Assembly: GCA_023212725.1 (NCBI GenBank) | Contig: JALBYF010000066.1 | Span: 1-64,000 of the forward strand | Direction of reading: 5' to 3' | DNA length: 64,000 bases | Source: Tranzscheliella williamsii | Taxonomy: Eukaryota > Basidiomycota > Ustilaginomycetes > Ustilaginales > Ustilaginaceae | Shown here: piece after piece, positions 9,603-20,487 of the stretch | Position numbering within the stretch: the stretch's first letter is position 1 | How the letters are laid out: every line of letters starts with the position of its first letter | Position numbers and translations under genes: made by a program | Notes under the pieces: model-generated | What the model was told of the DNA's origin: nothing | What the model saw: only the letters and a program-made list of their open reading frames with translations | The model's database searches: none

Positions 9603-10270
9603 GATGGGCGAATGTGTCTTGAGGGGTAAAGGTGACGGTGAGAACGGTGAGGAAGATGGCTTTACGATATCCAGCTGGCAGGTCGGCGGCAGCGCGCGAG
9701 CTGAGCGGGCGTGCTGTAACAAGACTGCGACTGGCTTGACTGAAAATGGTCTGAATTTCGTGGTAGCTTCCACTTTGTGCGGCTTGTAACCTGTTCTTCT
9801 TTAATCACAGACTCCAAGGCCTGGCATTTAAAAGAGGCGGTATTGGGCCATTTCGAAAGCTTCTCAAAAATCAACCTCCCCGCCTATACAACGGAGTGAT
9901 GTGCCAAACCAATCGTAAGTCGACATCTACAGATGGGAGCGCGCGTGCTAATCACCCTTAGTCGGCACGCTGAACCCGTACTGAGCGTGGGAATTTTTCG
10001 ACTTCCTTATTTTGTACACTCGGAACCGACCAACCTGCGGAGGTCTAACATGTTCAACGAGTGTGAAGTCGCCTATCCAGATCGATCGTGAATCGTGAAC
10101 GCATCGTCCGATTATAGTCACGCACACGGCCCAGGCTGAGGTCTTGCCAATCTTACATACGGAATGGGCATACTGTTACATCGTTAGGCTGCGTTAATCG
10201 TGTGGGCCTGTTGATACATAAAGTGCTCATGTCAGGCGTATAGGTAGCAACTACGTAGGATAGCCCACGA
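9603..10270. other. eS19 promoter and 3' flank of the coiled-coil gene
   Basis: The stretch next to 9602 is pyrimidine-rich on the minus strand, as is usual for ribosomal-protein leaders. The rest holds no coding signal, tRNA or repeat that I can see. Confidence 0.5.
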
Positions 10271-13072
10271 CTACCGCTGGTAGTTGGGTTGATACGGCTG
10301 CTGCGCTAGCGGAGGCGCTGGCGCCGATTGGCCTTGCTGCTGCTGTTGGTGGCGGTGATGTTCCTGTTGCTGGTGATGTTGTGGTTGCTGTTGCTGTTGC
10401 TGTTGCTGTTGCGATGGCAAGAAAGCTTGTTGCTGATGCGCTGCTGGAGACGAGAGTGGCTGTTGTTGTTGCGCTGCTGGGAAGAGATGTTGTTGTTGCG
10501 CTGCTGGGAAGAGGTGTTGCTGTTGTTGTTGTTGCGCTGGTGGAAAGGCGTGTTGCTGTTGTTGTTGCGCTGCTGGGAAGGGGTGTTGCTGCATCTGCTG
10601 TTGCTGTAGCTGCTGTAGCTGCTGTTGCTGCTGCGGTGACAATGGGTGCTTGAACTGAGGGGGTTGCTGGTGCGATTGGATCAGGTGTCGAAACTGCGAA
10701 TAGGATACAGGAGCCGATGGATTTGCTTGCATGTTCGAAGCGGTGTGCGGTCCTGGCTGCTGGCCGGGCGACTGTGAGGAATAGGAGGCCTGCACGCCTG
10801 CGCCGGATCGAAGTACATCCTTAGGTGACTGAGGTGGAAGCGTATGTGTATGCACAACCGGCTGCGGCGGCCGTGAGCTTGGCCCTGGCTGCGCTTCTGT
10901 TCCAAGGACTATGTGTTGCACCGGTCGCTGTTGCGGCTGCGAAGACGCGCGCGGCACTGGCGTGAGTGCAGCTGAAGATGTCCGACTGGCAGGTGCTGGC
11001 CGTCGAGGGTTAGCATGCTCAGCGATCTTGATGAGGAGGGCGCCTTGCATCGAAGACTGGTCATCAATCGCTTCCAATTGCTTCTGAATCCAGGCATTCT
11101 TGCTTTCGATCAAATCGTTCGTAGTCGAAAGGTTAGTCTCGAGCGACTTGATGTGCGCATCCTTCATTTCCATGCTCTCGCGCATTGCCTTGATTTCTGC
11201 TGCCAAGGCCTCGATCCGGGACTGAAGAATCACAGGATGAGACTGCTTTGACTCCAGACCGTTTACCCGAAGTACGGCAAGGAGACGCTGCATGCTCTCG
11301 GGAGAGCCAAGTAGAGCCGCTATTGGGTCCGAAGCTTGCTCGCGTAAACGAATATTGTCCTGTTCCAATGTTGATAGACGCTCTTCGAATAACTGCATCG
11401 ACCCAGGCATACTGTCAGCGGGAGTGCGGCCGTTGGGCGAGGTATGTGCGTCTGCGCCGGGCATGGACGAAAATGGAGCTGAAGAAGGAGTTGCAATCCC
11501 ATTTGGGGCATCGGAGCTAAGCAAGGGCGCTGTCGTCGGAGTCGGTGCAGCTGCATTTGCCTCCAACACGGGAGCCGGTGTTGCGAGTGCTGCATCAACA
11601 TTGCCAACGCTGGCTGGGTCAGCTGCTTGGGTCGGCGGTGCATCTGGGTCCCCCGCTTGATTAGTCACAACATCTGCGCTGTCGGCCTGCATTACCTTGG
11701 ACTTCCATCGACGAGCTAAGCTGCGAATGGTATGTTCCATAGTCGCTTGATTCTCGGCGGCGGCCTCTTGAAGTATACGGTCGGCGAGTTCCTCCAGCCG
11801 GCTTTCCATGTCCAGCTGGAACGAGTCAATCCAGTTGCCAAGCTTATCGGCGACACTGCTGAGCACCGACTCGAGCTTGGCAACTCTCGCACCGAGCTCG
11901 GAACCAGAAGCTGAGCCAGACGGAGCATCTTTCTTCGCCGCGGAGTCAGTAGGCGCAAGGGCTACGCTCGCTTGCTCGGATGTGAGTGTGGATGGCTGGA
12001 TCTCCACTACCGCAGGTGTCCGTTGTGGTTCTTCTGCCTGTTGCGGCTGTTGTGCCTCGTTCCTTTGCTCGAGTTCTCGTTGTGCTCGCTGTGCCTCGGT
12101 CCGTTGCTGGAGTTCTCGTTGTGCTTGCTGTGCTTCGTTCCTTTGCTGGAGTTCTCGTTGTGCTTGTTGTGCCTGTTGCTGTACATGCTTGACAGTGGTT
12201 TGCAAGTCGATGATGTCCTTCTCAGCCTTTCTAACTCGCTCGCGGTTGTCGCTGATCTGAAGGACGTCTTTGTCGACATCCCTGCGCAGCTCTTTTCGGA
12301 AGGTGTCCAAGTCTTTTTTCATCCGATCTAGCTCGCGTGTCCAGGAAACGGAGTCGCTTTTGAGCTTGTTGACTTCGCCGAAGGATGACTGTGACTTTTT
12401 TGCGAGCGAATCAACATGTTCTTCTAGCTTGGAAAGAGCCTTTTCGAGCTTGGTTCGGACGTCGTCGAGCTTGGCCGAAGGGTTTGAATCGGCTCGGCCT
12501 AGAAGTGGCTTGATGACTTCCTCGACGAAGGAGTGAAGAGCTTCGAGACGAGTCGAATAGAGCAGAGACTGCTCGGACTGTATGGAACGTTCGAGCTGAC
12601 CGAGACTGACTCGGTGGGCCTCGAGCTTAGCTAGCCAGTCGGCGGACTTGGTCGGGTTTTTAGCAATGTAGTCTTGCATGCTCTTGAGCTTCTTGTCGGC
12701 CTCCTTGTGTTCCTTGCGATGCTCAAAAATGGTGAAACGCTTCGTCTCTTCAGCTTCTAGATGAGCGCGCATGGCAGAAGATGCCTGCAGCCGGCGAAGC
12801 GTCTCGGAGCGCGCTGGGCCTTCGAGCGAATGATGGGAGGAGGGCGCTGGACTACGCCGATCTGGTGGGCGCCGGCTTGAACTGGGAGGACCCGGCCGGT
12901 CGGGCAAGCTGGCAAGGAAGTGATCGTAATCATAGTCGCGTGGCGCACGGTTGGCGTTGTGGGAAGTGGTATCGCGTTGGAGCCTTGTCGGAGGCGAGAT
13001 GGACCTCCTACGCGGATCACGCCCAGAGCTCTGGCGAGACGGCGCATCACGCGATCGAGCAAGCGGATCCAT
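10271..13072 (-). CDS. coiled-coil protein with poly-Q C-terminus, function unknown
   Basis: A single-exon protein of 933 residues that I do not recognise. The N-terminal 80 residues are basic, Ser/Pro/Arg-rich and disordered. Residues about 95-320 are strongly helical and charged, with long coiled-coil heptads (for example KLEKALSKLEEHVDSLAKK), ending in tandem copies of a QQAQRELQQRNEA-like unit encoded by near-identical 42-bp repeats at about 12060-12170. A middle Ala/Pro/Ser/Thr-rich region is followed by more coiled coil (about 560-690). The last 150 residues are mostly Gln with Pro, His and Phe, including a repeated FPAAQQQQ unit. No transmembrane segment or enzyme motif is seen. A scaffold or transcription-related protein would fit, but this is only composition-based. 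It is divergent from the DHR1-type helicase. Confidence 0.75.
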   Translation of the reverse strand: MDPLARSRDAPSRQSSGRDPRRRSISPPTRLQRDTTSHNANRAPRDYDYDHFLASLPDRPGPPSSSRRPPDRRSPAPSSHHSLEGPARSETLRRLQASSAMRAHLEAEETKRFTIFEHRKEHKEADKKLKSMQDYIAKNPTKSADWLAKLEAHRVSLGQLERSIQSEQSLLYSTRLEALHSFVEEVIKPLLGRADSNPSAKLDDVRTKLEKALSKLEEHVDSLAKKSQSSFGEVNKLKSDSVSWTRELDRMKKDLDTFRKELRRDVDKDVLQISDNRERVRKAEKDIIDLQTTVKHVQQQAQQAQRELQQRNEAQQAQRELQQRTEAQRAQRELEQRNEAQQPQQAEEPQRTPAVVEIQPSTLTSEQASVALAPTDSAAKKDAPSGSASGSELGARVAKLESVLSSVADKLGNWIDSFQLDMESRLEELADRILQEAAAENQATMEHTIRSLARRWKSKVMQADSADVVTNQAGDPDAPPTQAADPASVGNVDAALATPAPVLEANAAAPTPTTAPLLSSDAPNGIATPSSAPFSSMPGADAHTSPNGRTPADSMPGSMQLFEERLSTLEQDNIRLREQASDPIAALLGSPESMQRLLAVLRVNGLESKQSHPVILQSRIEALAAEIKAMRESMEMKDAHIKSLETNLSTTNDLIESKNAWIQKQLEAIDDQSSMQGALLIKIAEHANPRRPAPASRTSSAALTPVPRASSQPQQRPVQHIVLGTEAQPGPSSRPPQPVVHTHTLPPQSPKDVLRSGAGVQASYSSQSPGQQPGPHTASNMQANPSAPVSYSQFRHLIQSHQQPPQFKHPLSPQQQQQLQQLQQQQMQQHPFPAAQQQQQHAFPPAQQQQQQHLFPAAQQQHLFPAAQQQQPLSSPAAHQQQAFLPSQQQQQQQQQPQHHQQQEHHRHQQQQQGQSAPAPPLAQQPYQPNYQR
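10370..10640. repeat. CAG/CAA repeat tract coding poly-glutamine
   Basis: Within the coiled-coil gene, interrupted CAG/CAA runs (read as CTG/TTG on the plus strand) encode runs of up to nine Gln, mixed with a repeated block that encodes FPAAQQQQ-like units. Such tracts vary in length between strains. Confidence 0.9.
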
Positions 13073-13728
13073 GGTGACGAGTCCTGCGAATAGCTAGTGC
13101 GTACGCAGACAGCGTCGCAACAATCTCGCGGCAATGCCTACAAGGAGCGGCGAGATCACTCAAGATAGGGCAGGTGACCAATTGCACATGATTCTGGTGT
13201 CGAGACGAGTGGAACAATGCGCCGTTGCCTGAGACTGGCCGCCGACGCTAGCTAGTCCGTCTATACCACGTGACTCCCTGGCAGCTGGACAGCTCGGCGT
13301 CGAGGAAGGGGTGCAGTGGTGAAAGATAGATAGGACGATGGTCGGATGAGATCGTGATGGACAAATTCCCGCTTTCAAGATGTGAATATTGCTGTCAATA
13401 ATCGTGTACTTTACGCATCCTCCCTATACGCGCTCGTGATTTTTTTTTGGATTTTCGACTGCATTTACACGTCGTTTTTCTGCCGCTTTTTCTCCGCATA
13501 ACCAGTTTTCATTTTTATTTTCATTTTGCTCAGTTGCGCTGCCTTGGCCCTTTCTTGGACGGACCTAACACAATTATTTCCAGATTAGAAATTTTGACTG
13601 CGAGGTGGAGGAATCGGTGCAGCTCTTTTTATGTTTGACAGCCGGGAATGGGAATCCTTCTTCCCTCTTCCTCCTCTACTTAGGCCTGCATCTTGCTTAT
13701 CTGCCAGCCCTGCCCGTGCTGACCCAAG
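13073..13728. other. bidirectional promoter region
   Basis: The 656 bp between divergent start codons include a T-rich, pyrimidine-rich stretch at about 13440-13540, upstream of the helicase gene. No gene is seen. Confidence 0.5.
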
Positions 13729-16700
13729 ATGAAGAAGCCGACCAGAGAGCGCTACAATGCCCAGGCGCGGCGATCCTCAGTCGGGGGTTCGTCTCATAAG
13801 AACAAGCGGTCGATGCGCCAGCGCGAGGCGGACGCTTTCGACTCCAACGCTCAGCTCATCGTCCCGGGAACCGAGCAGGAGTCCCTGAAGCAGCATGCAG
13901 AACTCCAGCGCAGAGAGCTACTCGAGGCGTCTGGACAGGATGCATCTGCCCCCATGTCCTCCAAGAAGAGGAAGCGCCTCGACGCATATATCGCCTCCCG
14001 TCTCAAAAAGGAGGAGAGAGTCAAGATCATGGCCAGTCTCGCCCACACCTCCACCGAGGTGGATCGCACCACGCTCAAATCCGCCGCCACGCTCGGTACG
14101 GGAAGGGCTAAGACAATGGACGAGAGGCTAGAGACGGCAGGTCAGCGGACGGACAGAGGCAAACGTCGCAGGACCGCGATGAACGGTGCTGTTATGCAGA
14201 TCGAAGAGGACGATGATGACCAAGACCTCGACTCCACCGATCTTCACCAGTCTGCTACTCGTCTTCACAGAGAACACGCGTTTCCCGCTCCGTCTCCCGA
14301 TGCCAACGACAGTGGCGCCGACTTGTCGCCTCCTGAAGACATGGAAGATGGCATGCAGGACAACGGCCCTGTGGGCGAGGTCGAAGAGGATCCTGAGCGA
14401 CGCGCGCGCATCATCGCCGCAGCGAGCCTGTTCAACAAACAGCCGAGCTCCTCTTCCACTGCTGGGTCAACATCACAAGCCGCTATCGGCTCGGCGCTTG
14501 CCATGGGCCCTGATGGGAAACCCCTCATGCCGACGATGCGCAAACGCAAAAACAAAAACAAGCGTTTACGCGCTCCTGCCAGTGGAACCAGCTGGGGCCG
14601 ACTTACCGCGGCCCAACGCCTTGAACAGCAAGACAGCGACAGTGACTCGAGCTTTGACAGCTCACAATCGGAGACCGAGAGTGACAAGAGCGATAAAGAC
14701 CTCATCGGCCCCGCTCCGCGCGCTTCCCTCTCCAGGAAGAACCAGCAGAAGCAACAACTAAGTCAGACCAAGCGCAAGGGCAAAGCTGTAGCATCCGGTA
14801 CAGACTGGGAACAACCCTCTTCGGATGACCACGCATTATCAGCCCAAGCGCTGCCTGCTGCCACTCCGGATGGCCACGCTCCCCGTCAGAATCAGGAGGA
14901 CATCGATGAAGACGGCAACGACGTTGATGACGACGACGAAGACGACGATGACGATGACGATGACGAAACCAATGATGACGACGATGTTTTGGCGTCAGAC
15001 CAGGGCTCCGAGGAACCCGACACGGATAACGATGAAGAAAGTATCTTCCTGGAGGCTATGCGTCGACGAGGCCTACTACCAAAAGATGACACAGATGCAA
15101 CCGAGCCTTCTGGCTCTTTGTCATCTCACTCAGCACCCAAGCCCTCGTCATCGGCTCCGGGTGCGCAACTGAAAGATAAGGCAGATTCAGAACATGCAGA
15201 TGTGGACAACACAGACGACGGACTAGGAGAGAGCAAAGACGACGAAATCGCCAGTGAAGATGTGGATATCGACGAGGACGATGATGAGGAAGTTGACGAT
15301 GATGACGAGGAAGACGGCGACGAAGAGGATGAGGATGAGGAAGAGGAGAACGACGGCCAGGCCGAATATCGATCTCGTCGAAGAGGGATCGGCAAGACAG
15401 CGCGCAGCTCTGGCTTCAAAGACTGGGCTCGTACGGCACTGGGCATGAACGAAGGCAAACCCACCCGGACAGACCACCAAGCTGCCAGCGGTGAGGGCCC
15501 CGAGGCAGGAGATCAGGACGATGCGTACAACCTGGACGCCGTTGGAGGCTACAGGGTGAAAGTTGGCGACCTGATGCCCAAAGACGGCGTCGCCAGAGGG
15601 CCTCTTGGCCGCGATGAGGAAGCTGCTCGCGACGTGTCTGCCTTCGCTGCTAAACACTATGCTGAGCTCGAGGCAGCTGTTGAGTCTCAGAAGTCGGCGT
15701 CAGCGTCGGCGTCAACGAACCAGATAGTCACCCATGTCGAGGTGCAAAGGTCGGAGGAGCTGACCGTCGCAAGGCTCAAACTGCCCGTGGTGGGCGAGGA
15801 GGACAACATTGTTCGCACCATCATGGAAAATGCCGTCACCGTTATCTGTGGCGAGACGGGTTCTGGTAAGACCACGCAAGTCCCGCAATTCCTCTACGAA
15901 GCCGCCTTTGGCACCCGGCATAGTCTCAATCCAGGCATGATCGGCGTGACGCAGCCGAGGCGTGTGGCCGCCGTCAGCATGGCTCAGCGAGTGGCATCCG
16001 AACTGAGCCTACCAGCCAACAAAGTCTCGCATCAGATCCGGTACGATGCCACCGTCAGTCCCGAGACGGCTGTCAAGTTCATGACCGACGGTGTCTTGCT
16101 TCGAGAGCTGGCCACCGACTTTCTGCTGAGCAAATACAGCGCCATCATGGTAGACGAGGCGCACGAGCGCAGCATCAACACCGATGTTCTCATTGGAGTC
16201 CTCAGCCGAGTGGTCAGACTGCGGGAGAAGCGATGGCTCGAAGGCCAACAGGATGCTCGGCCGCTTCGCCTCATCATCATGAGTGCTACCCTTCGCGTAG
16301 CTGACTTTACCGAAAACACAACGCTCTTTCCTATCCCGCCGCCCGTCATCAATATCGACGCGCGTCAGCATCCGGTCACGGTTCACTTCAACCGCAAAAC
16401 GGTGCAGGATTACATCTCCGAGTCGATCAAGAAGGCAACCAAGATTCATGCTCGCCTGCCGCCGGGAGGCATCTTGATTTTCCTGACGGGTCAGCAAGAA
16501 ATCACCTCTGTATGCAGAAAGCTGGAGAACCGATTCGGCAGAAAGGCAATCGCTCAAAAGAAGAGGGATCGCGAAAGAGTGCATGAGCGGCACCGCTCTC
16601 GCCGCGGAAGCGGCCACCATGACGACGATGTCCAAGGGCCGGATGACGGAGCTGCGGCGATGTCAGCCGAGAAGATCGGCATCTCTGCCGCGGTAGGAGA

Positions 16701-18663
16701 TGTCGAGGCAGAAGAGGTGGATCTCGGACCCGACAGAAATCTGGCGGAGGATGTCGACGACGGTGACGTCGCCGGCGCGGACGATGATCCGGATGCGTTG
16801 GATACGGATGAAGAGGGAGACGAAGATGAACGGCACGACGACGACCTTCCGGACGAGCTCAAGGACGATAGCGACGTACCCATGCATATTCTACCTCTCT
16901 ACTCGCTGCTGCCGTCGGACAAGCAGATGCGCATCTTTGAGGCGCCTCCGGTCGACACGCGGCTTGTGGTGGTGGCGACCAACGTGGCCGAGACATCGTT
17001 GACCATCCCCAACATCCGCTACGTGATCGACTGCGGGCGCAGCAAGGAGCGCAAGTACGACCTTGTGAGCGGCGTGCAGTCGTACGAGGTGTCGTGGATC
17101 AGCAAAGCGTCGGCATCGCAGCGCGCCGGACGAGCCGGACGGACGGGCCCCGGCCATTGCTACCGGCTCTACTCGTCGGCGGTGTTTGAGGACCACTTTG
17201 GCCAGTTCTCGAGCCCCGAGATTCTGCGCGCGCCGGTCGACGGCCTGGTGCTGTCGATGAAGGCCATGAACATCGACAATGTAGCCAACTTTCCTTTTCC
17301 CACGCCGCCGGACCGCATCGCACTCAAGAAGGCAGAACAGGTGCTCTTTCATCTCGGCGCGCTTGCGGCGCCAGCGGTGGCCTCGGTCAGTCTGGGCGCG
17401 AATCGGAAGAAGATCAACCATACACAGGTGACCGATCTCGGGCGCACCATGACGCTCTTCCCCGTCTCGCCCCGCTACGCCAAGATGCTCGCCCAGGGCC
17501 AGCAGCACGGCTGCCTGCCGTACGTGGTTGCCATGGTCGCGGCCCTCAGTATCGGCGACCCGTTTCTGCGGGAACAGTTGATCGAGGAAGAGTACAGAGA
17601 CAGACGAGCCAAGCCGGCCACCACGACCGGCGGCGCAGAAGAGGAGCTGGACGACTACGACACTGCGTTCGGACAGATGGAGGGAGACGAGGACCTGCCG
17701 ACGGAGCTGTCCAACCTGACCAACAAGGATCTGCTGGACAAGGAGCGACGCAAGGCACGGCGGAGCAAGTATTTTGCTACGATGCGCAAGTTCGAAGCGC
17801 TTGGGGCAGGGCTCTCTGACACGTTCCGGCTTCTCAGTGTGGTTGGCGCGTACGAGTACCAAGGAGGAAGTGTGGCATTCTGCGAGCAGAATTTCCTGCG
17901 GCCAAAGGCGATGGAAGAGATCCACAAGCTGCGTGCTCAACTGTGCAACCTGATTTCGTCGACCTTTCCCAAGGTGTCGGGGGTGCTTTCGGATCCAAAG
18001 CTGTCGCCGCCGAGCGATACGCAGCTGAAGGTGATGCGGCAGTTGATCGCGGCGGCGTACATTGACCAGGTGGCGGTGCGAGCGGATCTGATTTCGAACG
18101 AGAGCGTCACGTCGGAGTCGGTGGCGGAGGCGGACGAGGGGACGCGGCAGATGCTGTACAAGCTGAAGCAGGCGGGGGGCGGGGAGCGGATGGCGTCGAC
18201 GCGCGGCGTGCCGTACAAGGCGATGGGCGTGCCCGGGTATGCCTATATCCACCCGTCCTCGTCGTTCTTCCATGCGCCGCCGCCCGCCTGGCTCGTCTTT
18301 GCCGAGGTGCAGCGCAGCGCGGCCAAGGTGGCACGCACCGATCAGGACCACCCCGGCACGGTCTGGCTGCGCACCCTCACGCGCATCAACCCCGTCTGGC
18401 TCCCCACCCTCGGCCGCTCCCTCTGCACCTTTGCCAAACCCATCCCCGCCCCCACCGCCACCGCTCACCACCTCGCATCCTCGGCCCAAGCCCTCAAAGC
18501 TGGCCACCACAAACCAGGCGAATCTAGCCGCAACGTCCTGGTCACCCCCACCTACGCCGTCGGCTCGGAAACCGACGGCCTCGCAGGCGGTCTCGGCTGG
18601 GAACTCCCCCCCATCAAGGCAAAGCAGACCCTCTCCCACGGCCGTTGGATCCTCGAACTGTAG
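13729..18663 (+). CDS. ECM16: DEAH-box RNA helicase Dhr1/Ecm16 (DHX37) of ribosome biogenesis
   Basis: Nucleolar RNA helicase that displaces U3 snoRNA from pre-18S rRNA during small-subunit assembly. It is a single exon of 1644 residues; yeast Ecm16 is about 1270. The N-terminus matches the family (ERYNAQAR, then KKRKRLDAYIASRLKKEER). Helicase motifs follow in order: GETGSGKTTQ (about 708), TQPRRVAA, DEAHERS (about 809), SAT (about 851), GGILIFLTGQQE, TNVAETSLTIP and QRAGRAGRTGPG (about 1130). The helicase-associated and OB domains complete it (FPVSPRYAKML; FHAPPPAWLVF near the end). The extra length comes from very acidic runs at about 390-440 and 500-545, plus a roughly 90-residue acidic insertion between the two RecA lobes (about 955-1045). 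The start is the first ATG and matches the family N-terminus. Identification is firm. Confidence 0.95.
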   Translation: MKKPTRERYNAQARRSSVGGSSHKNKRSMRQREADAFDSNAQLIVPGTEQESLKQHAELQRRELLEASGQDASAPMSSKKRKRLDAYIASRLKKEERVKIMASLAHTSTEVDRTTLKSAATLGTGRAKTMDERLETAGQRTDRGKRRRTAMNGAVMQIEEDDDDQDLDSTDLHQSATRLHREHAFPAPSPDANDSGADLSPPEDMEDGMQDNGPVGEVEEDPERRARIIAAASLFNKQPSSSSTAGSTSQAAIGSALAMGPDGKPLMPTMRKRKNKNKRLRAPASGTSWGRLTAAQRLEQQDSDSDSSFDSSQSETESDKSDKDLIGPAPRASLSRKNQQKQQLSQTKRKGKAVASGTDWEQPSSDDHALSAQALPAATPDGHAPRQNQEDIDEDGNDVDDDDEDDDDDDDDETNDDDDVLASDQGSEEPDTDNDEESIFLEAMRRRGLLPKDDTDATEPSGSLSSHSAPKPSSSAPGAQLKDKADSEHADVDNTDDGLGESKDDEIASEDVDIDEDDDEEVDDDDEEDGDEEDEDEEEENDGQAEYRSRRRGIGKTARSSGFKDWARTALGMNEGKPTRTDHQAASGEGPEAGDQDDAYNLDAVGGYRVKVGDLMPKDGVARGPLGRDEEAARDVSAFAAKHYAELEAAVESQKSASASASTNQIVTHVEVQRSEELTVARLKLPVVGEEDNIVRTIMENAVTVICGETGSGKTTQVPQFLYEAAFGTRHSLNPGMIGVTQPRRVAAVSMAQRVASELSLPANKVSHQIRYDATVSPETAVKFMTDGVLLRELATDFLLSKYSAIMVDEAHERSINTDVLIGVLSRVVRLREKRWLEGQQDARPLRLIIMSATLRVADFTENTTLFPIPPPVINIDARQHPVTVHFNRKTVQDYISESIKKATKIHARLPPGGILIFLTGQQEITSVCRKLENRFGRKAIAQKKRDRERVHERHRSRRGSGHHDDDVQGPDDGAAAMSAEKIGISAAVGDVEAEEVDLGPDRNLAEDVDDGDVAGADDDPDALDTDEEGDEDERHDDDLPDELKDDSDVPMHILPLYSLLPSDKQMRIFEAPPVDTRLVVVATNVAETSLTIPNIRYVIDCGRSKERKYDLVSGVQSYEVSWISKASASQRAGRAGRTGPGHCYRLYSSAVFEDHFGQFSSPEILRAPVDGLVLSMKAMNIDNVANFPFPTPPDRIALKKAEQVLFHLGALAAPAVASVSLGANRKKINHTQVTDLGRTMTLFPVSPRYAKMLAQGQQHGCLPYVVAMVAALSIGDPFLREQLIEEEYRDRRAKPATTTGGAEEELDDYDTAFGQMEGDEDLPTELSNLTNKDLLDKERRKARRSKYFATMRKFEALGAGLSDTFRLLSVVGAYEYQGGSVAFCEQNFLRPKAMEEIHKLRAQLCNLISSTFPKVSGVLSDPKLSPPSDTQLKVMRQLIAAAYIDQVAVRADLISNESVTSESVAEADEGTRQMLYKLKQAGGGERMASTRGVPYKAMGVPGYAYIHPSSSFFHAPPPAWLVFAEVQRSAAKVARTDQDHPGTVWLRTLTRINPVWLPTLGRSLCTFAKPIPAPTATAHHLASSAQALKAGHHKPGESSRNVLVTPTYAVGSETDGLAGGLGWELPPIKAKQTLSHGRWILEL

Positions 18664-18971
18664 ACGCCTCCGCGCGCTCCCCACACCGCTTAGCCTATCC
18701 ATCCCGCCACACTCGCGTTCGCATTCGCGCCCGCGGAGCACGATACCGTTTCCAGGTCAATGTACTGTTTTGCCCGACTTGCGAGTTTCAGCGAAGGAGG
18801 ACGGATAGCCATCAGCGGCTGGCAGGCGGGATGTAACTTGGCCAAAGCGCTATCCCTGCCGGCGGGGACCACAGAAGCGAAGCAGGGCAGAGGACGTCCG
18901 CGCACGCTTCTTGTTCCCGGGCGACGGGTTCGCAACATCAACGGCAGGGATTGGGCGTGATGGGCGGTGGA
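18664..18971. other. convergent intergenic region
   Basis: About 300 bp between the 3' ends of the helicase (+) and the thioesterase (-). No feature is seen beyond presumed 3' UTRs. Confidence 0.6.
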
Positions 18972-19584
18972 TTACGACTCGGCCCACTCGTCGGGCTGCT
19001 TGCCGTGGACGACGTTGTGGCCCTGCTCGTCGAAGGTGACGTTCTCGGGGTGGTCGATCGCCTTCCCGACGAATTTGGTGTGCGAGCCGTATGCTGGGAG
19101 GGAGGCAAGGTGCGAGGAAGGAAGACGGTCAGCCGGAGAACGCGGAGACGAGGGATGGAGCGAGAGGATGCCTACCGAGCAGTGCGTCCGTGACGGGGTG
19201 GCGTAGCTCTACGCGGGTGAAGGCGAGCGTCTTGCCCATGCTGACGACGTGAGCGTGGAGGTTAACGGTATCGCCGGCGCCGCCGCCGCTCTTGACGTAG
19301 GTGGTGTGGATGTCGGTGCTGACGCCCGTGGCGTAGAGCCCCTTGCTCGCAATCGCCAGCGACCCCAGCGTGTCGGTCAAGGTCGCAATGCATCCGCCGT
19401 GCAGCGTGCCAAGCCGGTTGAGATTGCTCTTGCGGATCTCCAGACTGGCCTCGACCACCCCCGGCGAGGCAGCCCGGATCTGCAGCTGTGGAATCACCAC
19501 CGAGTCGTGCCCCGTCCCCGTCTGGAACGCCCGGCTCACACGCTGCACGAACCGCAAGCACGCCGAAGGCTTCGCCACCGTCAT
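18972..19584 (-). CDS. hotdog-fold thioesterase (ACOT13/PaaI-like), two exons
   Basis: A hotdog-fold acyl-CoA thioesterase of the ACOT13/THEM2 group, expected to hydrolyse medium- or long-chain acyl-CoAs, possibly in mitochondria. The exons are 19176-19584 and 18972-19093, with a GTAGGC...CAG intron of 82 bp whose removal joins DALL to AYGSHTKFVG in frame. The protein has 176 residues. The catalytic segment is RLGTLHGGCIATLTDTLGSL, with the family HGG motif and the following Asp, and TDIHTTYVKSGGGAGDTV forms the next strands. The C-terminal exon carries HTKFVGKAIDHPENVTFDEQ. The N-terminal 25 residues are mildly basic and could be a targeting sequence. The ATG at 19584 is the first plausible start. 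The physiological substrate cannot be told from sequence. Confidence 0.88.
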
Positions 19585-20417
19585 TGTCCCCTTGTCGACG
19601 GCGTCGTAGAGCAGTCACAATCGCGAATGGTGATGGCCGGTATCCAACACCCCCTTGACGGGCAAAGGTGGGCCCTGAGAGACGAGAGCCGTGCCCGCAC
19701 AAACAATCTAACATTTCAACAATCTACCTTGTTAAATCATGGGCCGCGATGGCGGTGCCGGGTTTTCTCGGACGAGAAAGGCGTGGCGCGGCAATACACT
19801 CGGCGGCTTTCCCCCGCGCTGGTCAGCCGGATCAGTGCGGGGGAAGGGCTTTCATCCTGGTCAGCCAGCTCGCTCCTGCCTCGCTGGCGCCTATGCGCCG
19901 TCTCGAACCGACGAGGCGGATGGCATACAGGTAGCCGCGCTGCAGCAGCCGTTACGCGCGACAGAGACGGTCGTAACAAGATTGGCAATCCACGGTCGCT
20001 GTGGTCGCACCAGCGGCAAGCGTTCAGTATTGTATCCCACTAGCGTGCTGCATTACTAGCTTGTCGTGCGCCCTGCGCCCGCTTTTCGCCGGACCGGCGC
20101 GGCGACGGCTTTCTTTTCGCCGATGCAAGGCAGCCGGTCAACTTCCCCCTCGCCACCTGTATCCCCATCTGGCCCACGAGCCAAGCCCTTCCGTGCGGCT
20201 GAGGCACAAGCACAAAGGCTAGCGTTGCGGGCTACAATACAGTATAGTAAGGCCGCCAAGTTGGCGTGCGCCGTGGCAATCATCACTGGCATGAGCTGAC
20301 GCAGCGAGCGTGGGGCGGACAAACACTGCCGTGCTTTTCCCCCACCCTGTGCTGGGCCCTCGCCGACGGAAGTTGCGGCCCCAACTCCCCCACCCTTGGC
20401 CGCTTTTGCCCCACTAG

Positions 20418-20466
20418 CTGTCCGCTGCTGTCCGCTGCTGTCCGCCGCCTGTCCGCTGCCTGTCCG
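20418..20466. repeat. imperfect 10-11-bp tandem repeat
   Basis: About five consecutive copies of CTGTCCGCTG (variants CTGTCCGCCG, and copies preceded by an extra C) end 22 bp before the aldolase TATA box. It may be a promoter element array or slippage. Confidence 0.85.
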
Positions 20467-20487
20467 GTGCCACGTCGGCAGTGAGTG

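Noticed and set aside
16891..18741. 616-codon open frame antisense to the Dhr1 helicase.
   Set aside because: GC-rich shadow of a certain gene; its translation is Arg/His-rich without motifs.
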